Source: Paracoccaceae bacterium
GTDB taxonomy: Bacteria > Pseudomonadota > Alphaproteobacteria > Rhodobacterales > Rhodobacteraceae
Assembly: GCA_018223125.1 (NCBI GenBank)
Contig: JAAEZA010000003.1
Span: 1-64,000, forward strand
Reading direction: 5' to 3'
Length of the DNA stretch: 64,000 nucleotides
Part shown: piece by piece, positions 1-9,134 of the stretch
How the letters are laid out: every line of letters starts with the position of its first letter
Numbering within the stretch: the stretch's first letter is position 1
The notes under the pieces: model-generated
Told to the model about the DNA's origin: nothing
What the model saw: the letters and a program-made list of their open reading frames with translations, nothing else
The model's database searches: none
Position numbers and translations under genes: made by a program

Positions 1-1244
1 CCGCTGCCATCCCCTTCGCTCAACTGACCAAACCTTTGAAAGGCCGCTTGAGCGCTGTCTTCGGGAATGCCGACCCCGTCATCTTCCACAGTCAGAACAG
101 CGAACTGCGCGTCGATCATTGTCTTCACTTTGATCATGGAGAACCCTGCACCGCCATGGGTCAGGGCGTTCTCCAACAGATTGGTGATCACCTCAGCGAT
201 CAGAACCGCGTCGCCCTTGATCGGCAGGGGGGCGGGATACGGTTCAAAATCGAAACCTATATCCCGTGACAGGATCGTTGGCGCGAAATCCCCGCACACT
301 TCGGCAGCAATGGCGTTGAGCTCAAGCGTCTCAAATGTCGGCACTTCGTCGTATCGCAACCGCTCTAGAGACAACAACTGGTTGGCAAGACGTGCAGACT
401 TGCGTGCCGCCACAATCAGTTCCCGTTCTCTCAGACGGCGTTCTTGCGGGTCGCTGACCTCTGGCAAAACCTCAGCCATCGACAGAAGCGCAGAGGCAGG
501 GTTGCGCAGCTGATGCGCCGCGTTGGAGATAAAGACCTGATGATCCTCAATGCTCTGGCGCACCTGCCCGAACAGCCGGTTCAGCGTGTCAACAATTCCA
601 GAAACCTCTGCTGGCACGGCGCGGCGTATATCGCCCAGATCGTCGGGAGACCGGTGCTGGATGGCATCCTGCAAATCGTTCAGGGGCCGCAAGCCGATCT
701 TCACCCCGAACCACACCACCAGGGCAAGGGCAGCCATCAGGCTGGCGATCAATGCAGCCGCGCGCCGCGCCAGCGAAGCGGCAAAGGCTTTCCGGTCACT
801 GTCCCTTTGCCAGACAGTCACAATCCTGTCGCCGGTCAGATTGCCGATGGTTGTGCTTTCCGTCATCCGCAGGACGCGCACAGGCTCGCCCCTGTACTCG
901 GCATTCGTGTAGTTCAGCCTGTTATCGTCCTTTCGGTCTCCGGAAACCGGTGGGTAAGCGTAGCCGGTGATATAGATGCCGCCGGGACCGGTGACATGAT
1001 AAAACAGCTCTCCGCCTCCGGCGTCGGAAACAAAATCCCGCGTGCTGGGCAGCAGCGCATCGCCCCCCGAAATGGCGACATCGCGGGAAATCGCGAGCGC
1101 GGCGGCCAGCAGGCTGCGGTCAAACAGGGTTTCAGAAGTGCGCTGTGCCGCCTCGTAACGCCAGACCCCGAGGATGAAAGACAGCAGCAACAGGGGGGGC
1201 AGGATCATCATGAACAGCCGCGTGCGCAGCGACAATGCGGTCAT
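1..1244 (-). CDS. TctE-like sensor histidine kinase (3' end beyond the window)
   Basis: Inner-membrane histidine kinase read on the minus strand; only the last few C-terminal residues lie outside the window. Membrane segments fall at about residues 10-26 and 161-182, flanking a periplasmic sensor region. The dimerisation/phospho-acceptor box is ISNAAHQLRNPASALL with His near residue 244. The ATPase N box is NLLENALTHG and the G box VEDDGVGIPED. The unusual HQLRNP box resembles the TctE/QseC branch. Its ATG (1244) overlaps the stop of the response-regulator gene in an ATGA, so the two are translationally coupled. Divergent adjacency to a TTT transporter suggests it senses the transported tricarboxylate and drives that promoter, as TctDE does elsewhere. 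The function is inferred from context; the kinase family is certain. Confidence 0.9.
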   Translation of the reverse strand, partial: MTALSLRTRLFMMILPPLLLLSFILGVWRYEAAQRTSETLFDRSLLAAALAISRDVAISGGDALLPSTRDFVSDAGGGELFYHVTGPGGIYITGYAYPPVSGDRKDDNRLNYTNAEYRGEPVRVLRMTESTTIGNLTGDRIVTVWQRDSDRKAFAASLARRAAALIASLMAALALVVWFGVKIGLRPLNDLQDAIQHRSPDDLGDIRRAVPAEVSGIVDTLNRLFGQVRQSIEDHQVFISNAAHQLRNPASALLSMAEVLPEVSDPQERRLRERELIVAARKSARLANQLLSLERLRYDEVPTFETLELNAIAAEVCGDFAPTILSRDIGFDFEPYPAPLPIKGDAVLIAEVITNLLENALTHGGAGFSMIKVKTMIDAQFAVLTVEDDGVGIPEDSAQAAFQRFGQLSEGDGS

Positions 1245-1912
1245 AAGCTATCGACCTCAAGCATATACCCCAGCCCGCGCGCGACCTTGATACGGATACC
1301 GAAAGGCTCCAACCGTTTACGAAGTCGGGACACGTGGGGTTCTATTGCGCTGTCCTCCTGCGCGGCCCCTGTGCCATAGACATGGGTGATCAACTGGGCC
1401 TTGGAAACCAGACGCCCGCGTCGTTCCAGCAGGCATTCCAGCGTCGAAATTTCCTTTCGCGGGAATGCCAATGGCTGTTCATCCTTCAAAAGCTGGCGGT
1501 TTGTGCGGTCAAAGACCAGCGGGCCGATCACGTCGCGGGCCGCAAATTCAAGGTTCTTGCGCCGTGCCATGGCACGCAGCCGTGCCTCCAGTTCGTCCAT
1601 CTCGAAGGGTTTGGTCAGGTAATCATCCGCCCCTGCGTCCAGCCCTGCCACCCGCTCTGACGTTTCTGCCCGTGCTGTCAGCAGGATCACCGGCGTCCCG
1701 TCCCCGCGGCGGCGCAGACGGCGCAGAACCTCCAGCCCGTCACATCCGGGCAGGTTGCAATCAAGCACGATCAGGTCCGCGCCCTCGTGGCGCAGAAAAA
1801 CATCGGCCTCCTCCCCGTCATGCAACAGGTCCACCGCGTGGCCGCGATCCCGCAGCCGGTGCGCGATCCCCAGAGCAAGGGTCTCATTGTCTTCGATGAC
1901 TGCAATGCGCAT
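1241..1912 (-). CDS. OmpR-family response regulator, TctD-like
   Basis: A 223-residue two-domain regulator. The N-terminal receiver has the acidic pair E7/D8, phospho-acceptor D51 (LIVLDCNLPG), T79 and K101 (LTKPFEM). The C-terminal winged helix (about 130-220) ends with the OmpR-type SRLRKRLEP and RGLGYML motifs. It lies upstream of the cognate kinase in an operon with a 4-base overlap and is divergent from tctC. The 149-base divergent region (1913-2061) must hold both promoters, so control of the tctC operon and of itself is the natural inference. The OmpR family is certain; TctD is the likeliest subgroup because of the neighbouring TTT genes. Confidence 0.92.
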   Translation of the reverse strand: MRIAVIEDNETLALGIAHRLRDRGHAVDLLHDGEEADVFLRHEGADLIVLDCNLPGCDGLEVLRRLRRRGDGTPVILLTARAETSERVAGLDAGADDYLTKPFEMDELEARLRAMARRKNLEFAARDVIGPLVFDRTNRQLLKDEQPLAFPRKEISTLECLLERRGRLVSKAQLITHVYGTGAAQEDSAIEPHVSRLRKRLEPFGIRIKVARGLGYMLEVDSL

Positions 1913-2061
1913 GATTGAGAAAAATCCTTATGCGCAAGTTTCGCGCAAGGTTGAAGAGGCAGTATGCCCGCGTTGGAGGAGGGATTCGTTCCCTAACACA
2001 AATCCGAATTTCGGCAGACATGAAAGTCTGACCGCACCAGTATGTCTACGGGAGGACACCT

Positions 2062-3138
2062 ATGACTATCAAGTATTTCGCCGCAACTGCGGCATCCGTA
2101 TTCTGTCTCGCCGCTCCGGCGCTGGCTGAAGTGGATTTTTCAGGCAAGACAATCGAGTGGGTTATCCCCTTCTCGGAAACCGGCGGCTCCGCCAAATGGG
2201 CAAACTTTTTTGCGCCACTTCTGTCCGAAGAACTCCCAGGCAACCCGACTGTTGTTGTAAAGTTCATGCCGGGAGCCGGTTCGACAAAAGGCGCGAACTG
2301 GTTTCAGGAACAAAAGCACGACGAAGGCACGCTGCTGTTTGGCACCTCCGGTTCGACCCAGTTCCCCTACCTGCTGGACGATCCGCGCGTACGCTACGAA
2401 TATAGCGACTGGAATCCTGTGATGGCTTCCGGCACCGGCGGTGTCGCCTATCTGAACCCCACCGACGGCGAGAAATTCGACGGCACAGCCAACAACCTTA
2501 AAGACATCAACTTCATCTACGGCTCGCAGGGCGCAACGCGGCTGGACCTTGTGCCGTTGCTGGCATGGCAAATGCTCGGCATGAACGTAGAGCCGGTTTT
2601 TGGCATCAAGGGACGTGGTGACGGCCGACTGATGTTCGAGCGCGGCGAAGCAACAATCGACTATCAGACATCTTCAAGCTACCTCGGCGCCTCTGCCGAT
2701 CTGGTCGAAAAGGGTCAGGCCGTTCCGATGATGACATGGGGCGCACTGGACGACGATGGCAACATTGTTCGCGACCCCACTTTCCCTGACATCCCGACTT
2801 TCAAGGAAGTCTGCGAAGCCACTGACGGCTGCGAAACCTCCGGCGAGGCATGGGACGCTTGGAAAGCCTTCTTCATCGCCGGTTTTCCAGTGCAGAAAAT
2901 CGCTTTCCTGCCTGCCGGCACGCCTGACGACGTGATCGCCACCTACACAGCGGCCTTTGATGCAGTGCGCAACCGCGACGACTTTGCCAAGATCGCTGAA
3001 AAACGTGTCGGGAAATACCCTGTCTTCGTAGGCGAAGGCGCGGCCAAAGCGACACAACGCGGCACGACTGTCTCTGCAGAGGCAAAAGCCTTTGTCAGCA
3101 ACTGGCTGCAAGAAGCATATGGCGTTTCGCTGAAGTAA
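2062..3138 (+). CDS. tctC: TTT transporter substrate-binding protein (TctC/Bug family)
   Basis: Periplasmic receptor of a tripartite tricarboxylate transporter, 358 residues. A Sec signal peptide spans about residues 1-22 (cleavage after APALA). The mature start IEWVIPFSETGGSAKWANFFAPLL and the later FMPGAGSTKGANWF are Bug-family dicarboxylate-binding loops. The start at 2062 is fixed by a GGGAGG ribosome site a few bases upstream. A GC-rich stem-loop with a following T-run separates it from the permease gene, a common way to make more receptor than permease. The ligand is not shown by sequence; the locus (tcuAB, a PrpF-type isomerase) points to tricarballylate, aconitate or citrate. Confidence 0.9.
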   Translation: MTIKYFAATAASVFCLAAPALAEVDFSGKTIEWVIPFSETGGSAKWANFFAPLLSEELPGNPTVVVKFMPGAGSTKGANWFQEQKHDEGTLLFGTSGSTQFPYLLDDPRVRYEYSDWNPVMASGTGGVAYLNPTDGEKFDGTANNLKDINFIYGSQGATRLDLVPLLAWQMLGMNVEPVFGIKGRGDGRLMFERGEATIDYQTSSSYLGASADLVEKGQAVPMMTWGALDDDGNIVRDPTFPDIPTFKEVCEATDGCETSGEAWDAWKAFFIAGFPVQKIAFLPAGTPDDVIATYTAAFDAVRNRDDFAKIAEKRVGKYPVFVGEGAAKATQRGTTVSAEAKAFVSNWLQEAYGVSLK

Positions 3139-3151
3139 GCGGACCGTTACC

Positions 3152-3174
3152 GGCCCCGGGTCACGCTCGGGGCC
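3152..3174 (+). terminator. Intercistronic stem-loop between tctC and tctAB
   Basis: Perfect 7-bp arms GGCCCCG (3152-3158) and CGGGGCC (3168-3174) with a 9-base loop. A pyrimidine-rich stretch follows, with six T at 3183-3188. It may act as a partial terminator or as an mRNA 3'-end protector favouring the binding protein over the permease. Confidence 0.6.
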
Positions 3175-3212
3175 ACTTTCCCTTTTTTCTCTAACATTTC
3201 GAGGTCGGTGCG

Positions 3213-5243
3213 ATGGATCTGCTCGCAACCGCTCTGCCTGCGCTTGGCCAGGCATGGGCTCTAATTCTGCAACCTTTGGTTCTGGGTTATCTGGTGCTGG
3301 GCGTGGTTATGGGCTTGGCGGTCGGGGTCTTTCCCGGCCTCGGTGGGATCGCTGGGCTATCCCTGCTTTTGCCCTTTATGTTCGGTATGGATCCGGTGCT
3401 GGGTCTGGCGCTGATGATCGGTATGGTCGCGGTGGTGCCGACCTCGGACACCTTCGCTTCGGTCCTGATGGGCATTCCGGGTTCGTCGGCCAGTCAGGCC
3501 ACGGTGCTTGACGGCTTTCCGATGGCCAAAAAGGGCCAAGCCGCGCGGGCGCTTTCTGCGGCCTTCACCTCCTCTCTTTTTGGCGGGCTGGTCGGCGCGG
3601 CTTTCCTGACACTGTTTATCGTTATCGCCCGCCCCATTGTCCTGTCTTTCGGCCTGCCGGAAATGCTGATGATCTCCATCCTCGGCCTGTCGATGGTGGC
3701 GGTGCTGGCAGGGCGCGTCGCCCTGAAAGGACTGGCTGCAGCGGGCCTCGGCCTGCTGATCGGCACCATCGGAGAGGCCGACGCGGGCGGCTCCCTGCGC
3801 ATGGCAACCTATGACATTCCCTACCTGACAGACGGGCTGAAGCTGGTGATCGTGGGCTTGGGCATCTTCGCCGTACCAGAGATCGTATCGCTGCTGCGTC
3901 AGGACCGCGCCATTTCCAAAGAAGCCAGGCTTGGCGCGGGTTGGGGCGATGGCGTGCGCGACTGGGTTGCAAACAAATGGCTGTCGGTGCGCTGCTCGCT
4001 GATTGGCGTGGTCATCGGCATCATTCCGGGCCTAGGTGGGTCAGTCGTGGACTGGATCGCCTACGGGCATGCGGTTCAGACCACCAAGGACAAGTCGAAC
4101 TTCGGCAAAGGCGAAGTGCGCGGCGTGATCGGGCCGGAAAGCTCGAACAACGCGAAAGAGGGCGGCGGTCTGGTCCCTACCCTGCTTTTTGGTATTCCGG
4201 GTTCCGGATCCATGGCGATCTTCATCGGTGCCATTGCACTGCTGGGATCAGGTGAGATCGAAGTTGGCCCTTCGATGCTGCGCGACAATCTCGACATTAC
4301 CTATTCCATCGTCTGGCTTCTGGCGCTGGCCAATGTGGTGGGCACGCTCTTGTGCATCGCAGCCTCGGGCGGCATCGCCAAGCTGACCACCATCCGCTTC
4401 ACCTATCTTGCGCCGTTCCTGTTCATGCTGATCTCCTTTGCGGCGTTCCAATCAGGGCAGAACTTCGAGGACATCCTTGCGCTGTTTGTGATCGGCCTGA
4501 TCGGTATCTTCCTGCGCCGGTTCGACTGGTCGCGTCCGGCCTTCCTGATCGGTTTCGTTCTGTCCAATCCGGTTGAGAAATTCTCGAACCAAGCCTTCCA
4601 GATCGCCTCTTTCCGGTTTCGGAAATCTTTTGAGGAAGGGATGGAATATATTTTCTCCCCGATTGTCATCGTGCTGTTGATCGTCACCGTTGTATCGGTC
4701 GTGCTCGGTCTGCGTCAGGCCAAATCGATCATGGCCGAAGGCGATGTGCAGTCCGGTTCCAAACGCGCACCGCTTGTCTTTCTGCTGCTGATCATGGGTT
4801 ATGTCGTAACTGCGCTGGTCAACGCCTCGCTGATCCCCGACTACAATATGACCGACAAGATCGTACCGCTGGTAGTAGGGGGCATCGCGCTGGCCGCATT
4901 GCTGATCCTGCTGGTGCAGATGATCCTGCGTCCCGAAAGTGACCCGATCTTTGCCGACAAGGAAGTCTCGGGCGAGGACGCGGATGCGCCCTACGGGTTG
5001 TGGAGCACGCTGGCCTGGTTTGCAGGTCTGATCGTCGCCACATACTTCGTCGGATTTATCCTCGCACTCTTGGGCTTTCTGGTCAGCTTCCTGCGGCTCC
5101 GCGCACAGGCGCACTGGCCGAAAACCCTGATCCTGACAGCCCGCGGCATCGCGCTGATGTGCGTCATGGCCGGTGCGCTCAACCGCGACTTCCCACCCGG
5201 TCTGTTGCAGGGCGCAGTCGATCTGCCTTGGCCACTGAACTGA
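3213..5243 (+). CDS. TTT permease, TctA fused to a TctB-type domain
   Basis: Integral membrane permease of 676 residues. Residues about 1-500 are TctA: the family glycine-rich loops VGVFPGLGGIAGLS (near 35-50) and GIIPGLGGSVVDW (near 270), GIPGSSASQ and GIPGSGSMA, and about twelve hydrophobic segments. The remaining ~170 residues carry four more membrane spans (MGYVVTALVNA, LAWFAGLIVATYFVGFILALLGFLVSF) matching the small TctB subunit, so both membrane subunits are one polypeptide. TctA alone is usually about 500 residues, which supports fusion. The ATG at 3213 has a GAGG site upstream. It imports a carboxylate using an ion gradient, with the TctC protein as receptor. Confidence 0.9.
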   Translation: MDLLATALPALGQAWALILQPLVLGYLVLGVVMGLAVGVFPGLGGIAGLSLLLPFMFGMDPVLGLALMIGMVAVVPTSDTFASVLMGIPGSSASQATVLDGFPMAKKGQAARALSAAFTSSLFGGLVGAAFLTLFIVIARPIVLSFGLPEMLMISILGLSMVAVLAGRVALKGLAAAGLGLLIGTIGEADAGGSLRMATYDIPYLTDGLKLVIVGLGIFAVPEIVSLLRQDRAISKEARLGAGWGDGVRDWVANKWLSVRCSLIGVVIGIIPGLGGSVVDWIAYGHAVQTTKDKSNFGKGEVRGVIGPESSNNAKEGGGLVPTLLFGIPGSGSMAIFIGAIALLGSGEIEVGPSMLRDNLDITYSIVWLLALANVVGTLLCIAASGGIAKLTTIRFTYLAPFLFMLISFAAFQSGQNFEDILALFVIGLIGIFLRRFDWSRPAFLIGFVLSNPVEKFSNQAFQIASFRFRKSFEEGMEYIFSPIVIVLLIVTVVSVVLGLRQAKSIMAEGDVQSGSKRAPLVFLLLIMGYVVTALVNASLIPDYNMTDKIVPLVVGGIALAALLILLVQMILRPESDPIFADKEVSGEDADAPYGLWSTLAWFAGLIVATYFVGFILALLGFLVSFLRLRAQAHWPKTLILTARGIALMCVMAGALNRDFPPGLLQGAVDLPWPLN

Positions 5244-5254
5244 GGAGTATGGAA

Positions 5255-6343
5255 ATGACACAGACAGCAATTCCCTATCTCTTCATGCGCGGCGGCACTT
5301 CGCGCGGGCCATATTTCAATCGCGCGGATCTGCCCGAGGATCGTGAAACTCTGGCCGAAGTACTGCTCGCCGTGGTCGGCTCCGGCCATCCGCTGAACAT
5401 TGACGGTATCGGCGGCGGCGCGGCGGTGACCACCAAGGTCGCCATGCTTTCCCCTTCGGACGATGACTGGGCCGATGTGGACTATTTCTTTGCCCAAGTC
5501 TCGGTCGAGGACCGGCTGGTGGATTTCAAACCGACCTGCGGAAATATCCTGTCGGGCGTTGGTCCGGCAGCAGTCGAACTGGGCCTTGTCCAACCCGCCG
5601 GCGATGTAACGGAGGTGAAAATTCACGCTGTTAATACCGGCGCTAAAGTATTGTCCAAAGTGCAGACCCCCAACGGTTTGTTGACTTATGACGGCAACAC
5701 CGAGATCGCTGGCGTGCCCGGTGCCGCTGCTTCCGTGGCGCTGAACTTCATGGGGGTTGTCGGGTCTTCAACCGGAGCCTTCCTGCCGACAGGCAACATC
5801 CGCGATACCTTTGACGAAATCGAAGTTACCTGCATGGATGTGGCCATGCCGATGGTTATCGCCCGCGCCGCGGACTTCGGGCTGACAGGTTATGAAACCG
5901 TTGCCGAACTGGACGCGAACACGGATTTCTTTGCGCGCATGGAGGCAATTCGCCTTCAGGCCGGTGCGGCTATGGGCATGGGCGACGTGACGAAATCCGT
6001 CACGCCGAAGTTCGGCCTGCTGGCTCCTGCCCGATCCGGCGGCACCATCGCCACACGCTATTTCATGCCGTGGAACACGCATCCGTCCATGGCCGTAACC
6101 GGTGCACAATGCCTTGCCTCCTGCGCGCTGACACCCGGCAGTGTGGCGGACGGCTTGCTGGAACGCCCCGCGCAAAGCCCTGCCGAAGTGGTGCTGGAAC
6201 ATGCCTCGGGCACGATTGACGTGCTGGTGGATTACGAAACTGAAAACGGGTTCACGCTGAATTCGGCCGGTCTGGTGCGCACCGCACGCAAACTGGCGGA
6301 TGGCAGGGTTTTTGTTCCGGCGCGAATCTGGGAGGGGCAGTAA
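5255..6343 (+). CDS. PrpF/GalD-family aconitate-type isomerase or tautomerase
   Basis: A 362-residue cytoplasmic enzyme of the PrpF family (diaminopimelate-epimerase-like fold). The opening IPYLFMRGGTSRGPYFNRADLP and the later TCGNILSGVGPAAVELGL match 4-oxalomesaconate tautomerase GalD and methylaconitate isomerase PrpF, which move double bonds in tricarboxylates. The Cys in TCGNI lies in the catalytic region of the family. The start chosen is ATG 5255, seven bases after GGAG (5244-5247); ATG 5249 is too close to that site. It follows the permease by only a few bases and so is co-transcribed. In this locus an aconitate isomerase role (trans/cis) is plausible, but the substrate is inferred. 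Confidence 0.85.
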   Translation: MTQTAIPYLFMRGGTSRGPYFNRADLPEDRETLAEVLLAVVGSGHPLNIDGIGGGAAVTTKVAMLSPSDDDWADVDYFFAQVSVEDRLVDFKPTCGNILSGVGPAAVELGLVQPAGDVTEVKIHAVNTGAKVLSKVQTPNGLLTYDGNTEIAGVPGAAASVALNFMGVVGSSTGAFLPTGNIRDTFDEIEVTCMDVAMPMVIARAADFGLTGYETVAELDANTDFFARMEAIRLQAGAAMGMGDVTKSVTPKFGLLAPARSGGTIATRYFMPWNTHPSMAVTGAQCLASCALTPGSVADGLLERPAQSPAEVVLEHASGTIDVLVDYETENGFTLNSAGLVRTARKLADGRVFVPARIWEGQ

Positions 6344-6344
6344 C

Positions 6345-7319
6345 ATGAGAGTCCATATTCTCGACGACTGGTTCGATACCCTGCGCGGGCTACCCTGTTT
6401 TGATCTGTTGGCAAATCACGAGGTGACTGTCTGGACGGACCATCAGCCTGACGAGGCCATTCTGGCGGACCGTTTGCAGGATGCAGATTGCGTGGTGCTG
6501 TTTCGCGAACGCACGCAGGTTACGCGCGGCCTGCTGGAACGCCTGCCGAACCTGCGCCTGATTTCCCAGCGCGGTGCCTATCCCCATGTGGATGTCGCGG
6601 CCTGCACGGATCAGGGCGTGCTGCTTTGTTCCAACAAGGGTGCGGACGGTGCCAACCATGCGGCGGCAGAGCTAACCTTCGCGCTGATCCTTGCGGCCAT
6701 GCGGCAACTGCCGCAGCAGATGGCCAGCGCCAAGGCGGGCAACTGGCAAATGGGCGTCGGGCGCTCCTTGCGCGGGCGGCGGCTGGGGCTTTACGGCTAC
6801 GGGCGCATCGGGCGTGTTGTGGCGGATTACGCCCGCGCCTTCGGGATGGAGGTTCTCTGGTGGAGTTCCGATGCGGGACGCGCGCGGGCACAAGCCGACG
6901 GCGAACCCGTTGCCACAAGCCGTGCAGCGTTTTTCGGGACATGCGATGTGGTTTCGCTGCATTTGCGCCTGACGCCAGAGACTCGGGGCAGCGTCACAGC
7001 GGAAGACCTTAACGCCATGCCACCCCGATCGGTCCTTGTGAACACCTCGCGGGCCGGACTGATTGCCAAGGGTGCTTTGTTGCAAGCGCTCGACACCGGT
7101 CCATTGGGCGGGGCTGCGGTGGATGTTTTTGACACAGAGCCTTTAAGCGATCCGTCCGATCCGCTGCTGTCACACCCCAAACTGATCGCAACGCCCCATA
7201 TCGGCTTTGTCACCGAAGATGAATTCGACAAGCAGTTCACAGACATCTTTGAACAGGTAAATGCCTTTGCCGACGGTGCGCCGGTTCATATGATCAATCC
7301 TTCCGTCTACGGGCAATAA
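6345..7319 (+). CDS. D-2-hydroxyacid dehydrogenase family protein
   Basis: A 324-residue NAD(P)-dependent dehydrogenase of the D-isomer 2-hydroxyacid (SerA-like) family. The dinucleotide loop GLYGYGRIG lies at residues 148-156. The catalytic trio sits in NTSRAGLI (Arg), FDTEPL (Glu) and TPHIGF (His). It starts one base after the stop of the isomerase gene, so it is the last gene of the tctC operon. Its 3' end runs 26 bases into the convergent abrB gene. It may reduce or oxidise a 2-oxo/2-hydroxy acid formed downstream of the imported tricarboxylate, but nothing in the sequence identifies the substrate. Confidence 0.85.
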   Translation: MRVHILDDWFDTLRGLPCFDLLANHEVTVWTDHQPDEAILADRLQDADCVVLFRERTQVTRGLLERLPNLRLISQRGAYPHVDVAACTDQGVLLCSNKGADGANHAAAELTFALILAAMRQLPQQMASAKAGNWQMGVGRSLRGRRLGLYGYGRIGRVVADYARAFGMEVLWWSSDAGRARAQADGEPVATSRAAFFGTCDVVSLHLRLTPETRGSVTAEDLNAMPPRSVLVNTSRAGLIAKGALLQALDTGPLGGAAVDVFDTEPLSDPSDPLLSHPKLIATPHIGFVTEDEFDKQFTDIFEQVNAFADGAPVHMINPSVYGQ

Positions 7320-8375
7320 ATCCGGCAACCAGCGGTGCGCCGACGATGACCAGCACGATGCGGGTCAGATGGTGGGTGATGACAAAACCCAGATCAGCGC
7401 CGGTTACAATGGCAAGAACCGTCATTTCGGCCTGACCGCCCGGCGCGAAGGCAAGGAAGGCCTCAACCGGTTCACCCAATCCTGCAGCAGTGACAAACGC
7501 CGTAAAACCTGCGGCCAGAACGGCGAGCACCAGCACATAGGCGATCCCTGCCAGCACCACCCGTGTCAGCTCACCCCATGTGACCGTGTCAGCTCACCCC
7601 ATGTGACTCCCAGAAAATGCACACCAATCCCGCAGCCGATAAAGAACTGCGCCGCAAGAATGGCCTCGGCCGGTGGACGGGTGTGGATCAGGCCGGACAG
7701 CGACAGCACGGCGGTGACAATCATGGGGCCAAGGATGGACGCGCCGAACAGGCCGATCCGTTCCCCCCCTTTCCAGCCGATCAGGGCTGCGGCGACCATC
7801 AGGGCCATCTCACCCGGCGGTAGTTCTGCCACCGGTGCACCGATGGGATTGGTCAGCCCTGCCCCGTAAGCCAGCGTCAGGAAAGCAGGCGCAAGGGTGA
7901 CGATAATCAGCACCCGTGTGGCATGGATCAATGACAGCGCACGCGGATCGCCCCCTGCTTCCGCGCCAAAGATCACCATATCCTGCAAGCCCCCCGGCAT
8001 CGCGGCGTAAAAGGCCGTGGGCACATCGAACCCCCAGACATGCCGGAAAAACGGCACGCCGATCAGACCGATAAGCGCGATAAAGACCGGCACCAGCGCC
8101 ACGGACAGCGCCATCTCGGGGAGCTGGTGAAACAGCGCAGGCGTTATCGACGCCCCGACCGCCACGCCAAGGATTGTACGTGCCGCGACCGAGACCTGCC
8201 CGAAACCCTTGATCGGCACATGGGACAATGCCGCAACAAGACAGGCTGCCATAGGACCGAACAGGAAGGGCAGCGGCAGTCCAAGCCCCCAGAACACCCC
8301 CGTTCCCGCACTGGCGAGGATCAAGGTCAATATGCGACGGCGGCTTGCTTGCGAGAAATCTAGAGGGGCCAACAT
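7294..8375 (-). pseudogene. AbrB-family membrane protein frameshifted by a 23-bp tandem duplication
   Basis: Polytopic membrane protein of the AbrB family (sometimes mislabelled ammonia monooxygenase). The first part (8375 down to 7566) encodes 269 residues with the family motifs FLFGPMAACL, YAAMPGGLQDMVIFGAEAGG and a second half containing LGASILGPMIV. It then stops after an aberrant SHGVS tail. The remaining residues (VLAGIAYVLVLAVLAAGF to the terminus) are in another frame. The break is a duplicated 23-mer at 7562-7607. Removing one copy joins GVTWGELTR to VVLAGIAYVL and gives an intact protein of about 352 residues, the normal family length. A function in small-molecule export is only suggested by family; it sits divergent from a GntR gene. 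Confidence 0.85.
7562..7607. repeat. Two perfect 23-bp tandem copies inside abrB
   Basis: The 23-mer starting CGTGTCAGCTCACCCC occupies 7562-7584 and again 7585-7607 with no mismatch. 23 is not a multiple of three, so the duplication shifts the reading frame of the minus-strand abrB gene. Confidence 0.95.
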
Positions 8376-8402
8376 TACCTGTCCTTCCGGTCTTGACTAA
8401 TC

Positions 8403-8434
8403 ATTGCATACTCTTGTATCCAAATGTATGCAAT
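8403..8434. promoter_or_regulatory. Inverted-repeat operator candidate between abrB and the GntR gene
   Basis: Perfect 9-bp arms ATTGCATAC (8403-8411) and GTATGCAAT (8426-8434) are separated by 14 bp. The spacer holds TTGTATCCAA, itself close to the TTGTATACAA boxes recognised by many FCD-type GntR regulators. The position 20 bases ahead of the GntR start and beside the abrB start suggests autoregulation and control of both directions. Confidence 0.6.
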
Positions 8435-8453
8435 AGGCATGGAGAGGCATTTC

Positions 8454-9134
8454 ATGAGCGACGAACACCGCACACCGCAGGGCAACTCTGTCTATGCCCA
8501 ACTGATGGACGAACTGCGCGCCGGACGCCTGAACCCCGGTGACAGGCTGCTGGAAACGGAACTGGCCGAACGGCTTGGCGTTTCCCGCACCCCCGTACGC
8601 GAGGCAATCCGGCAACTGGAGGCAGACGGTGTTGTGACCCATGTCCCGCGCCAGGGGGCGAGCATTCGTGCGCTGGACTATGCCGAGGTGATGGAGCTTT
8701 ACGAAATGCGGGCCGTGCTGGAGGGCACCGCCGCACGGCTGGCGGCCCGTGCCGCCTCGGACATTGAAATCGAAGAATTGCAGGACATGAACCAGTCCCT
8801 CGCTACTTTAGGCAATAAGCCCGAGGCGTTTACCCTTAACCGCCAGTTTCACGCAGCCCTTCTGGATGCCGCCAAGAACCGGTTCCTGACCCGATCAATC
8901 CATACGCTGCAAAAGACGCTGATGATCCTCGGGCCGACGACGCTGACCGACCCAGCCCGCGCCGAACTGGCGGTGGAGGAACACTTTGGCATTCTTGACG
9001 CGATCAAGGCCCGCGATGGGGCGCTGGCCGAAGCGGCCATGCGGGCGCATATCGAAGCGGCCCAACGGGTACGGGTCCGTGCCTTGCGTGCGCAACCCTC
9101 CCGTACCGAAACCTATGACGGAGACCTGATGTGA
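8454..9134 (+). CDS. GntR-family (FadR/FCD) transcriptional regulator
   Basis: A 226-residue regulator. The winged helix occupies about residues 10-72 (SVYAQLMDELRAGRLNPGDRLLETELAERLGVSRTPVREAIRQLEADG, the GntR signature). An all-helical FCD ligand domain follows, with LYEMRAVLEGTAARLAA, NRQFHAALLDAA and a terminal EEHFGILDAIKARD segment whose Asp/His residues typically bind a metal and a carboxylate. ATG 8454 is chosen over upstream ATGs because GGAGAGG lies 7-8 bases before it. Its stop overlaps the GTG start of tcuA (GTGA), so it is translated with tcuAB. It probably responds to tricarballylate or a related acid; in Salmonella the equivalent regulator is instead a LysR protein. Confidence 0.92.
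   Translation: MSDEHRTPQGNSVYAQLMDELRAGRLNPGDRLLETELAERLGVSRTPVREAIRQLEADGVVTHVPRQGASIRALDYAEVMELYEMRAVLEGTAARLAARAASDIEIEELQDMNQSLATLGNKPEAFTLNRQFHAALLDAAKNRFLTRSIHTLQKTLMILGPTTLTDPARAELAVEEHFGILDAIKARDGALAEAAMRAHIEAAQRVRVRALRAQPSRTETYDGDLM

Noticed and set aside
444-1379. Long plus-strand open frame of about 311 codons
   Set aside because: It is the antisense shadow of the histidine kinase and response regulator genes; the translation has no family motifs.
7294-8375. Two separate small genes instead of one broken abrB
   Set aside because: The downstream piece has no ribosome site or family-type start, and removal of one 23-bp repeat copy fuses both into a normal-length protein.
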